The position numbers and the translations under genes were made by a program. Below are positions 8,958-17,036 of a DNA stretch of 64,000 nt, piece by piece (positions within the stretch are counted from its first letter, which is position 1; each line of letters starts with the position of its first letter). Below the pieces are notes generated by a model. That model was not told the DNA's origin, ran no database searches, and saw only the letters and a program-made list of their open reading frames with translations. This stretch comes from an uncultured Eubacteriales bacterium (GTDB taxonomy: Bacteria > Bacillota > Clostridia > Oscillospirales > Acutalibacteraceae): positions 62,001-126,000 of the forward strand of contig CAKSOL010000007.1 in assembly GCA_934477125.1 (NCBI GenBank), read 5' to 3'.

Positions 8958-11618
8958 ATGAAAATTTATTATTTCAATTCTACTCATTGGGACAGAGAAT
9001 GGTATCTGCCGTTTCAAAGCTTCAGATATGAATTGGTTGAAACGCTCGATCATTTGGTAAAAACAATGGAACAGCACCCCGAATTCAAGCTTTTTTGCTT
9101 GGACGGGCAGACGGTCGTTTTAGAGGATTATGCGGATATAGAGCCGCATAACGCTAAGCGTCTGCGCAAGCTTATAGAGCAGGGTCGGGTTATCGTCGGC
9201 CCTTGGTATACTATGCCGGACGAATATTCGGTATCGGGAGAGAGCCTTATCCGAAATTTATCGGTCGGAATGAAGCTTGCGGAAAAATGGGGCGGAAAGC
9301 CTTTGATGTACGGATATATCAACGATATATTCGGACATATTGCTCAGCTGCCGCAGATTTTGAACGGCTTCGGTATAAACGGCGCATATATAAGCCGCGG
9401 CTTGGGCGATACCGATTTCAACCATTTTGTGTGGAGCTCTCCGAACGGAAGCACGGTTTATACGACGGTAGGAGATTATTCCTATTTTAAGCTGCGCGTA
9501 ATGTCCAAATTCGGCACGGCGGAATTTAAGGAAAAATTCAGGGAATTTATGGAGCTTAGTATCAGCCGATGTAAAATCCCGGTTGTTTTTATTTCCAACA
9601 CCTGGGATCATTCGCTTGCCAACCCTGAGATCGTAAAGGTTTTCGGGCTGATAAGGGAAATGTATCCGGAAGCGGAAATATGCGATGTAACGCCCGATAT
9701 TATGGCAAACGAGCTGAAAAAATATGCCGATGAAATTCCGCGTATCCGCGGGGAGCTTTGTATGCCTATGGCGGGAAAAAACGGGATTGCCGATAATCTG
9801 GATACGCTTTATCATTGCATTTCGAGCTATTATCCGATAAAGCGGTATAACGATTATTGCCAAAATATTTTAGAGCGGCGTATTGAGCCGATGATTGCCG
9901 TAAGCCGAATTGAGGGCAGGAAATTCAACCGCCGTTATATTGAAAGGGCATATGAATATCTGCTTAAGAATCATGCTCACGATTCTATTTGCGGCTGCTC
10001 CGTAAGTGCGGTTCATAAGGATATGATCTACCGTTTCGATCAGGTAAGGCAAATATGCGATTGCCTTTATGAGGAGTATTTGAAGGGTGAGCGGGATATT
10101 CAGTATTCTGCCGATGTTAAGAACGAATATGTAATAAAAATATTCAATTCCCTGCCGAGGGCTACGAAAAAATGCTATACTGCCGATGTGCGTTTTTATG
10201 ATGACTTTAATAAAAGCAGCGGCAGATATACCGAAACCGAAAAGGTGAATGATTTTAAAATTTTCAATACCCAAGGCAAAGAGATACCGTATCAGATTTT
10301 GAATATACAGAAGAATGTTCTTACAAGGTCGATCAAGCACGCTCAGTATTCATATCGGCAGGATATTTATAAAATTGCATTTGAGGCTGAAACACCGGCA
10401 TTCGGTTATGCGGAATATAAGATTATGCCGAGCGATGAAAAGGTCGGTTGCGCCGATACCCTGCCGTACGGTGAAAGCTGGGCGGAAAACGGAATTATCC
10501 GCTTGGATATTGCAAAGAACGGCAGTCTCAAAATCTCCGATATCAAAAACAGCAAAGTATATGAGAGGCTTAATATATTTGCCGACGACGGCGAAATAGG
10601 CGACGGCTGGAAGCATCAGGCGCCCGTAAATAATGAAACAATCTATGCGGACAGCGCAAGGGTCGCGCTGATATATGCGGGCGCTTTTGAAGTTAAATTC
10701 CGGATAGAGCAAACCCTTAGTCTGCCGGAAAGCTTTGATTTTACTGCCGGCTCAAGAAGCGAAAAGCGATGTGAAATGCGGATAATCTCTTTTGTGACCG
10801 TGCAAAAGAATTCTCCCGCGGTAAAAATCGAGGTTTCCGTCGATAACCGCGCAAAGGATCACCGCCTGCGGGTTTTGTTTCCGACAAATGTAACGGGGGA
10901 TAAATATTTTGCCGGTCAGGCGTTTTATCGGGTCGAGCGAAAAACGGGCTTTGACCGCAAAACCGTTTCTTACCGCGAACCGGATGTTCCGGAAAGAAAT
11001 ATGAACGGCATTGTCGGGAAACGCGGCGCGGACGGCTGCGGCATCGCTTTTGTTTCGGCGGAGGGACTTCATGAGACGGCTTGCTTTGACAACAGAGAAA
11101 GCACTATTGCCGTAACGCTTTTCAGAGCGTTTCAAAGCGTTGTTATGCAGAATAACGATAACGGCGGTCAACTTCAGGAAAAAATGAAATTCAGATACGC
11201 GCTGATTCCGCTGGACAACAGCCGTACATATTCCGATTTGCTTGATGTCAGGCAGGATTTGTCCGAAACCGATATGATTTATTCCGGCAGGGTGGAAAAC
11301 GGGGAAGCTGCAAATCCTCCAAAATCGTATTTTGAAATTAAGAACCGAAATATCGCGCTCAGTATTTTCAAATGCTCAGAGGATAAATCCGGATATATTT
11401 TACGCACATTTAATACCACAGACGATGTGCAAAGCGGAAAAATTTCTTTCGGCTTTGATGCCGAAAAAGCGTATTTGACCGATTTGAATGAAAACGAAAT
11501 AAGCGAGTTGAGCGCCTCGGATAATTTGGTCATGCTGCAATGGATACCCTACGAAATCAAGACGGTTAAGATAACAAAAAGAATATTAATGAAAAATATC
11601 AACAGGAGGCTTTCATGA
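8958..11618 (+). CDS. Alpha-mannosidase, glycoside hydrolase family 38
   Basis: The start chosen is the ATG at 8958 with GGAGG 6 nt upstream (an upstream in-frame start lacks a site); 886 residues. The N terminus carries the family hallmark H10-W-D12-R-E-W, and NDIFGH at 122-127 gives the nucleophile/zinc ligand D123. A third ligand region, HAHDSI at 339-343, provides the conserved His-Asp. These are the expected zinc-site residues of GH38, a retaining metal-dependent alpha-mannosidase. The helix bundle and C-terminal beta domains fill the rest at normal family length. There is no signal peptide, so it is cytoplasmic. It probably trims alpha-mannosyl residues from imported oligosaccharides. 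The stop overlaps the next start by 4 bp (ATGA), indicating translational coupling. Confidence 0.92.
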   Translation: MKIYYFNSTHWDREWYLPFQSFRYELVETLDHLVKTMEQHPEFKLFCLDGQTVVLEDYADIEPHNAKRLRKLIEQGRVIVGPWYTMPDEYSVSGESLIRNLSVGMKLAEKWGGKPLMYGYINDIFGHIAQLPQILNGFGINGAYISRGLGDTDFNHFVWSSPNGSTVYTTVGDYSYFKLRVMSKFGTAEFKEKFREFMELSISRCKIPVVFISNTWDHSLANPEIVKVFGLIREMYPEAEICDVTPDIMANELKKYADEIPRIRGELCMPMAGKNGIADNLDTLYHCISSYYPIKRYNDYCQNILERRIEPMIAVSRIEGRKFNRRYIERAYEYLLKNHAHDSICGCSVSAVHKDMIYRFDQVRQICDCLYEEYLKGERDIQYSADVKNEYVIKIFNSLPRATKKCYTADVRFYDDFNKSSGRYTETEKVNDFKIFNTQGKEIPYQILNIQKNVLTRSIKHAQYSYRQDIYKIAFEAETPAFGYAEYKIMPSDEKVGCADTLPYGESWAENGIIRLDIAKNGSLKISDIKNSKVYERLNIFADDGEIGDGWKHQAPVNNETIYADSARVALIYAGAFEVKFRIEQTLSLPESFDFTAGSRSEKRCEMRIISFVTVQKNSPAVKIEVSVDNRAKDHRLRVLFPTNVTGDKYFAGQAFYRVERKTGFDRKTVSYREPDVPERNMNGIVGKRGADGCGIAFVSAEGLHETACFDNRESTIAVTLFRAFQSVVMQNNDNGGQLQEKMKFRYALIPLDNSRTYSDLLDVRQDLSETDMIYSGRVENGEAANPPKSYFEIKNRNIALSIFKCSEDKSGYILRTFNTTDDVQSGKISFGFDAEKAYLTDLNENEISELSASDNLVMLQWIPYEIKTVKITKRILMKNINRRLS

Positions 11619-12406
11619 GATATGTTTTTGATAATGACTGTCATATTCACAGCAGGCTTTCGTTATGCTCAAATGATCCCGAGCAAACGCCTGAACGCAT
11701 TTTAGAATATGCACGCAGATATGACTTAAAAACGATTTGTTTAACGGATCATTATTGGGACGAAAGAGTTCCCGGAGCGACAGATTGGTATTCTAAACAA
11801 AATTTTTCTCATATAATCGAGGCAAGACCACTGCCGCAGGCTGACGGAATTCGTTTCCTGTTCGGATGCGAGACCGAAATGGATCGGAATATGACACTCG
11901 GAATTTCAAAGGAACGTTTTGACGAATTTGATTTTATAGTTATACCCACAACACATTTCCATATGAGCGGCTTTACAATTCCGAAGGATTACATCACGCC
12001 CGAACAGCGTTCTGAATTTTGGTATAAAAAGCTGAATGCCCTTTTTGATATGGATTTGCCGTTTCATAAAATAGGAATTGCTCATCTTGCTTGTCCTCTT
12101 ATGAATTCTCCGCGCGAAAAATATATAGAAACAATGGCGGAGCTTTCGGACAGCGATATGGAAAACGCTTTCGGCAGGGCAGCAGAAAAGGGCGTCGGAA
12201 TAGAACTCAATTATGAGGATATGAAATTCAGTAACAGTGAAGCAGATACGGTTTTGCGACCATTTAAAATTGCGAAGCATATGGGCTGCAAATTTTATTG
12301 TGGCAGCGATGCTCATCATCCCGCTGATATGGACGCTGCAAAAAAATTTTTTGATAGGGCAATAGATATGCTCGGATTAACCGAAAATGATAAATTTAAA
12401 ATCTAA
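11615..12406 (+). CDS. PHP-domain metal-dependent phosphoesterase
   Basis: 263 residues, coupled to the GH38 gene by an ATGA overlap and preceded by CAGGAGG. All PHP metal-site motifs are visible: H10-I-H12, TDH with D45/H46, E86 in GCETE, H114-F-H116, and SDAHH with D232/H234 near the C terminus. The size fits stand-alone PHP hydrolases related to histidinol phosphatase (HisK). The family uses a di- or trinuclear metal site to hydrolyse phosphomonoesters or diesters. In a sugar operon it may dephosphorylate a sugar phosphate such as one made by the phosphorylase, but histidinol-phosphatase annotation would be misleading because no his genes are nearby. Confidence 0.85.
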   Translation: MRYVFDNDCHIHSRLSLCSNDPEQTPERILEYARRYDLKTICLTDHYWDERVPGATDWYSKQNFSHIIEARPLPQADGIRFLFGCETEMDRNMTLGISKERFDEFDFIVIPTTHFHMSGFTIPKDYITPEQRSEFWYKKLNALFDMDLPFHKIGIAHLACPLMNSPREKYIETMAELSDSDMENAFGRAAEKGVGIELNYEDMKFSNSEADTVLRPFKIAKHMGCKFYCGSDAHHPADMDAAKKFFDRAIDMLGLTENDKFKI

Positions 12407-12434
12407 TCTAAAGTTGAGAGGAACGAAACATAAA

Positions 12435-14390
12435 ATGGATAAATTACCGTTCAGACAAATTCATCTTGATTTTCACACTTCGGAGTGTATGCCGGATGTC
12501 GGCAGCGAATTTTCGGAGGAAAACTTTCGCAAAGCTCTTAAAGACGGACATGTATCGTCAATAAACCTTTTTGCAAAATGTCACCACGGCTGGAGCTATT
12601 TTCCGTCAAAGGTTAATAAAATGCACCCGACCTTAAAAACAAATTTGCTTGACAGGCAACTTAAGGTATGCGAGGAAATGGGCGTTCGCGCGCAGATTTA
12701 TATTTCCGCCGGCTATGACGAACGCAAGGTCAACGAATATCCTCAGATGCACGCGATGTACCGCGGGAGAGATAACACTTTGCTCGGAGTGCATTTTCAT
12801 CAGCTTTGCCTTAACAATCAGGAATATCTCGCTATGCTTGAAGCGGAGGTTGCTGAGGTTATGGAAACCTTCGCCGGCAGATTTGACGGCGTTTTTCTGG
12901 ACATCTGTACTCCCGCGCCCTGTCTTTGCGGTACCTGTATCGATTCAATGCTTGAAAACGGGTTGAACCCGGATTTGCCGGAGGATGTTGCTAAGCATCA
13001 GAAAATAGTATATAAAAAGTTTACCGACCGTATAAATGCGGTTGTTGCAAAATATGACCCGGATATGCCGGTATTCTATAATTGCGGAAATCTCCCCAGA
13101 AATGACCGCAGCGTAGCTTACTCCAATACAAAGCACCTGGAGTTGGAGTCTCTTCCGACCGGCGGCTGGGGCTATGACCATTTTCCGATGTCTGCGGCAT
13201 ACGCCCGCGTTTTAGGCAGAGAATTTCTCGGAATGACAGGTAAATTCCATAAGTTCTGGGGCGAGTTCGGAGGTTATAAGCACCCGAATGCTCTGATATA
13301 CGAAACCTCACTTTCTCTCGCAAACGGAGCAAAATGCTCAATAGGCGATCAACTGCACCCGCTCGGAAAATTTGATGAGGCAACATATAAGCTCATCGGA
13401 AAGGCATATGCAGAGGTCGAGAAAAAAGAGCCTTGGTGTCATGATGTGACCGCAGTAGCAGACATTGCCGTATATACTACATATACAGAGGAAAATCAGG
13501 ATAAGTGCCCCGATATCGGCGCAAACCGTATGCTGCTTGAAGATCATTACCTTTACAATATAATTGATAATGAATGTGATTTTTCGGACTATAAGGTGAT
13601 TATTTTCCCGGATTGCGTTGAATTTGATAAGGAGCTCTCCGAAAAAACAAACGCTTACCTTGAAAAAGGTGGGAAAATAATGCTGAGCGGTAAAAGCGGA
13701 CTTACGGAAAGGGGAGAGTTTTTCAGAGATTTCGGCGTTAAATTCGGCGGGGAAAACCCGATGAACAATACCTATCTTGTCCCCGCGTATGATATGAAGC
13801 CGAACGGCATAGCGCCGTATCTTATGTATACGCACGGCTATTTTATCAGCGCCGACAGCCGCGTTGAAACGGTCGGCTTTATGCAGAACGCGTATTTCAA
13901 CCGTTCATTCAGGCATTTCTGCTCTCATACAACAACTCCGAACGAGCCCGAAAGCTTTATGCCGGGAGCGGTGATCTCCGGCGGTATCGCTTATATTGCC
14001 TGGAATATTTTCGGGGAATACGGCGAACACGGCGCCTACCATAACAGGCGCATTGTCTGCGATATGCTCGACCGCCTTTTGGGAGAAGAAAAAACGCTTG
14101 AAACAAACCTCGGCTCAAACGGTATCGTAACTCTTATGGGGCAGAAATGCGAAAACAGGTATGTTAATCATCTTTTATATGCTGTCACCAAAAAACGAGG
14201 CAGAATTGAAGTTATTGAGGACGCGCCCGTAACAGTAGGTACTGAGGTTACTGTCAGAATGGAGAGTAAACCGAAGCGCGTATATATAGCCCCGGAAAAC
14301 AGGGATATACCGTTCAGCTATCAAAACGGTATACTTTCATATAGTGTAGACTCGTTCGTTCTTCACGCAATGGTCGTTATTGATAAATAG
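12435..14390 (+). CDS. Putative glycosidase, GHL6/GH42-trimerisation type TIM-barrel protein
   Basis: The start chosen is the ATG at 12435 after GAGAGGAA; longer in-frame starts would overlap the PHP gene. The 651-residue protein opens with RQIHLDFHTSE, a motif I associate with the GHL6 family of hypothetical glycosidases (often annotated alpha-L-fucosidase or beta-galactosidase trimerisation domain protein). A TIM-barrel-like first half (to about 330) contains FDGVFLDI and ELESLPTGGWGY, which hold the likely catalytic acidic residues. The second half, from about 350, resembles the GH42 middle (glutamine-amidotransferase-like) domain, with CDFSDYKVIIFPDC and YLEKGGKIMLSG. It has no signal peptide. 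Substrate unknown; it lies between PHP and GH78 genes in the same operon. Confidence 0.78.
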   Translation: MDKLPFRQIHLDFHTSECMPDVGSEFSEENFRKALKDGHVSSINLFAKCHHGWSYFPSKVNKMHPTLKTNLLDRQLKVCEEMGVRAQIYISAGYDERKVNEYPQMHAMYRGRDNTLLGVHFHQLCLNNQEYLAMLEAEVAEVMETFAGRFDGVFLDICTPAPCLCGTCIDSMLENGLNPDLPEDVAKHQKIVYKKFTDRINAVVAKYDPDMPVFYNCGNLPRNDRSVAYSNTKHLELESLPTGGWGYDHFPMSAAYARVLGREFLGMTGKFHKFWGEFGGYKHPNALIYETSLSLANGAKCSIGDQLHPLGKFDEATYKLIGKAYAEVEKKEPWCHDVTAVADIAVYTTYTEENQDKCPDIGANRMLLEDHYLYNIIDNECDFSDYKVIIFPDCVEFDKELSEKTNAYLEKGGKIMLSGKSGLTERGEFFRDFGVKFGGENPMNNTYLVPAYDMKPNGIAPYLMYTHGYFISADSRVETVGFMQNAYFNRSFRHFCSHTTTPNEPESFMPGAVISGGIAYIAWNIFGEYGEHGAYHNRRIVCDMLDRLLGEEKTLETNLGSNGIVTLMGQKCENRYVNHLLYAVTKKRGRIEVIEDAPVTVGTEVTVRMESKPKRVYIAPENRDIPFSYQNGILSYSVDSFVLHAMVVIDK

Positions 14391-14413
14391 CTGTTAAAAA
14401 GGAGAAAAAGTAA

Positions 14414-15904
14414 ATGCTCAGATCCGATGAATTTAAAAAACCGCTGCTTCATAAACGGGCAGACGCCGAATACACGGCGGCTGTATTGCGGGACGAAAGC
14501 GCTTTTCAGGGGTACAGAGTTGAAAGAATTGAAAATGCTCGGTTTCCGATTGTTTTTGATAAGGATGAGCTTATTTTTGATTTCGGAAATCATTATACCG
14601 GTTATTTGCATATAGAGCTTGAAAACGGCACGGACTTACATATTGCGGATTCTCCGACGAATATAGCGTTTGAATTTGCCGAAATGCCTATTGAGCTTAT
14701 GGAGGAGCCGGACAGATCCCGCCGCGCCCTTTCTTTCGGATGGGCGCAGAAGGATTATAAAACAATTCCGTTTATGCCGTATCAAGGCAGCCTTGAAAGG
14801 CGATATGCCTTCAGGTATCTGAGAATTAAACGCACGGACGCGGTGAATTTTCCCGTTAAGATAACCGCGCTTTATATCGACAGCGTTTCGGCGGTGGATT
14901 TAAACTCGGCACTCCCCTGCAATGCGGCTGATTTGCTTCTTAAAAGAATCGATGCTATGTGTCTAAACTCTCTAAAGGAATGCGAGCAGGAAATTTTTGA
15001 GGACGGTCCCAAGCGCGACAGGCGTTTGTGGATAGGCGATTTGCGATTGCAGGCGCTGGTTGATTATGTCTCGTTCGGGAACATTGATTTGATAAAACGG
15101 TGTATTTATCTTTTTGCCGAGCATTTGAACGAAAAGGGTGTTGTCGCGCCCTGCGTGTTTCCCGATACGCCGCCCTTCGTCGATCAATTCATTTATATGG
15201 ATTATGCCCTTTGCTTTATACTTTGCCTGTATGATTATTATGTAAATACCGGTGATAAGGAACTGCTTGCGGAACTGTATGACACGGCGGAATATCAGGT
15301 CAAGTATGCCGAAAAGCATTTTGACCGCGAAAACGGCAAGATAGACATACCTGTTTTTATAGACCACGGACGGCTCGATAAAACCGTTGCGGCTCTTGGA
15401 TTTTTTATCTATGCTCTGAAAAGAATGACCGTTCTTGCCGATGCCTTGGACTGTGACACAAAACGGCTTTCGGACCTGATTGAGGACTCGGAAAAGGCAA
15501 TTATGAAGTATTATTCCGAGGACAAAGGGCTTTTTGTTGCGCCGGACGGAGAAATTTCTTATCACTCGCAGGTATGGGCGGCATTATCGGAGGTGTTGGA
15601 TAAAAATAAAAACGCGGAGCTTTTAAGCCGTATTGCGGACTGCGGCTCGGCGGTTAAAATATCAACACCGTTTATGCAGCATTATTATTTAGAGGCGCTT
15701 TACGGCTGCGGAATGACTGACGAGGCGGAAGGGCTTATAAAGAGCTTTTGGGGAGCTATGCTCAATGCGGGCTTTGATTGCTGCCCCGAATGCTTCGTTC
15801 CCGGAGACGACCGTTTTTCGCCCTACTGTAATCCGACGCTTAACAGCGCCTGCCATGCCTGGAGCTGCTCGGCGGCGTATTGGATAAGAAAATACGGCAA
15901 CTAA
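14414..15904 (+). CDS. Alpha-L-rhamnosidase-like enzyme, GH78
   Basis: 496 residues, start supported by AAGGAG. A short N-terminal beta region contains DFGNHYTGYLHIE, then from about 165 an (alpha/alpha)6 barrel carries the GH78 signature E196-D-G-P-K-R-D-R-R-L-W-I-G-D209, which includes the general-acid acidic pair. It is shorter than full-length rhamnosidases (usually 700 or more), lacking most accessory beta domains, and ends with the conserved NSACHAWSCSAAYW region. There is no signal peptide, so it is intracellular. Members release terminal alpha-L-rhamnose by inversion, though many short relatives have other or unknown specificities. Same operon as the flanking genes. Confidence 0.85.
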   Translation: MLRSDEFKKPLLHKRADAEYTAAVLRDESAFQGYRVERIENARFPIVFDKDELIFDFGNHYTGYLHIELENGTDLHIADSPTNIAFEFAEMPIELMEEPDRSRRALSFGWAQKDYKTIPFMPYQGSLERRYAFRYLRIKRTDAVNFPVKITALYIDSVSAVDLNSALPCNAADLLLKRIDAMCLNSLKECEQEIFEDGPKRDRRLWIGDLRLQALVDYVSFGNIDLIKRCIYLFAEHLNEKGVVAPCVFPDTPPFVDQFIYMDYALCFILCLYDYYVNTGDKELLAELYDTAEYQVKYAEKHFDRENGKIDIPVFIDHGRLDKTVAALGFFIYALKRMTVLADALDCDTKRLSDLIEDSEKAIMKYYSEDKGLFVAPDGEISYHSQVWAALSEVLDKNKNAELLSRIADCGSAVKISTPFMQHYYLEALYGCGMTDEAEGLIKSFWGAMLNAGFDCCPECFVPGDDRFSPYCNPTLNSACHAWSCSAAYWIRKYGN

Positions 15905-15938
15905 CCGATATACGGCTTTGAGAAAGGCGGGGAAAGAG

Positions 15939-17018
15939 ATGCATAATCTTTTTAATGAATATTCATCCAACACATTTGCGGGAACCTGCAATAACTATAT
16001 GTTAAAGGATAGCGTCAAAAGTAAAACGTCTGCTATATTCTACAGGGTTCAGAAATCCGGAAAGCAAATATACAGATTTTGCTTTTCAAATGTTGTAGAC
16101 AGCACATGGGGCGATGGAACATTATTTCATGCAAACCAAAACGGCGGCAGCTGGAAAATTGTGTCCGCTTTTGCCGGTGACGGCGGAGCTTACGGCGAAC
16201 CCCAAACAGAAACGGGCGGGCTTGTTCCTGTTCTTTTTTCGGCAAGCGCCGAAAAAAGTATAGCGCCGGGAGAAGTTTTTTGGAGCGATGAAACAGAGCT
16301 GGACATTCCGCAGGGGCATTATCTGTGCTTTAAGCTCACATTCTGCGGCAGCGAAATTCCTTATATGCCGGAAAAGTTGACTCCCTATTTTTCATTTAAC
16401 GAAAATGAAGTTATAGACAATCGGGATTTTCCGCAGCCGATTTTTGTCGGGATTAAAGACAGCAAGAGAAAGAAAATCGTTTTCTTGGGCGACTCTATAA
16501 CTCAGGGGATAGGTACAACTCAGGATGCATACGGCTTTTGGGCAGCGAGATTTGCCGAGCGGCTTAACGGAAAATTCAGCGTTTGGAATATCGGTCTCGG
16601 CTGCGGCCGCGCCGGTGACGCTGCCTCGGACGGAGTATGGCTGAATAAGGCGAAAACCGGCGACATAGTTTTTGTGTGCTTCGGAGTGAACGATATATTT
16701 ATGCACCGTTCGGTTTCCGAAATTTGCGGTGATATACTGAAAATCATCTGCTTGTTAAAGAAAAATGGGTGCAGAGTGTTTCTGCTGTCCGTTCCGCCGT
16801 TCGATATGATCGGGAAGGACAGGGATAAATGGTATGAGGTTAATGAGTATCTTAAAGGCACGGTTTCAAAGGAAGCAGAAGGATTTTTTGATGTTTCGTC
16901 TGTCCTCGGAAAGCCTGCACCGAACAGTCATATGTCGCTTTTTGGCCCTCATCCGGATGATAACGGCGGCGAGGCTTTGGGAAATGCTCTGTATAATGCA
17001 TTTGGAGATAAGCTTTGA
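15939..17018 (+). CDS. SGNH/GDSL-family carbohydrate esterase
   Basis: The start chosen is the ATG at 15939 behind GGCGGGGAAAG; 359 residues. An N-terminal beta domain of about 160 residues precedes an SGNH hydrolase domain. The nucleophile S186 sits in FLGDSITQG, the oxyanion Gly region is NIGLGCGRAG, and block III is FGVNDIF with the conserved Asn. The catalytic His is probably H338 in GPHPDDNGG; the usual Asp three residues before it is absent, so the triad may be a dyad or use another acid. No signal peptide. The two-domain form resembles family 2/3-type acetyl esterases. It probably removes acetyl or similar groups from imported oligosaccharides before hydrolysis or phosphorolysis. Confidence 0.82.
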   Translation: MHNLFNEYSSNTFAGTCNNYMLKDSVKSKTSAIFYRVQKSGKQIYRFCFSNVVDSTWGDGTLFHANQNGGSWKIVSAFAGDGGAYGEPQTETGGLVPVLFSASAEKSIAPGEVFWSDETELDIPQGHYLCFKLTFCGSEIPYMPEKLTPYFSFNENEVIDNRDFPQPIFVGIKDSKRKKIVFLGDSITQGIGTTQDAYGFWAARFAERLNGKFSVWNIGLGCGRAGDAASDGVWLNKAKTGDIVFVCFGVNDIFMHRSVSEICGDILKIICLLKKNGCRVFLLSVPPFDMIGKDRDKWYEVNEYLKGTVSKEAEGFFDVSSVLGKPAPNSHMSLFGPHPDDNGGEALGNALYNAFGDKL

Positions 17019-17036
17019 ATAAAGGAACGGATTTAA

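Noticed and set aside
9258..9863. 201-codon minus-strand frame inside the GH38 gene
   Set aside because: Antisense to catalytic-site coding sequence; no independent support.
11615..12406. Calling the PHP protein a histidinol phosphatase
   Set aside because: The motifs are shared by many PHP hydrolases and there are no histidine genes around; only the fold is supported.
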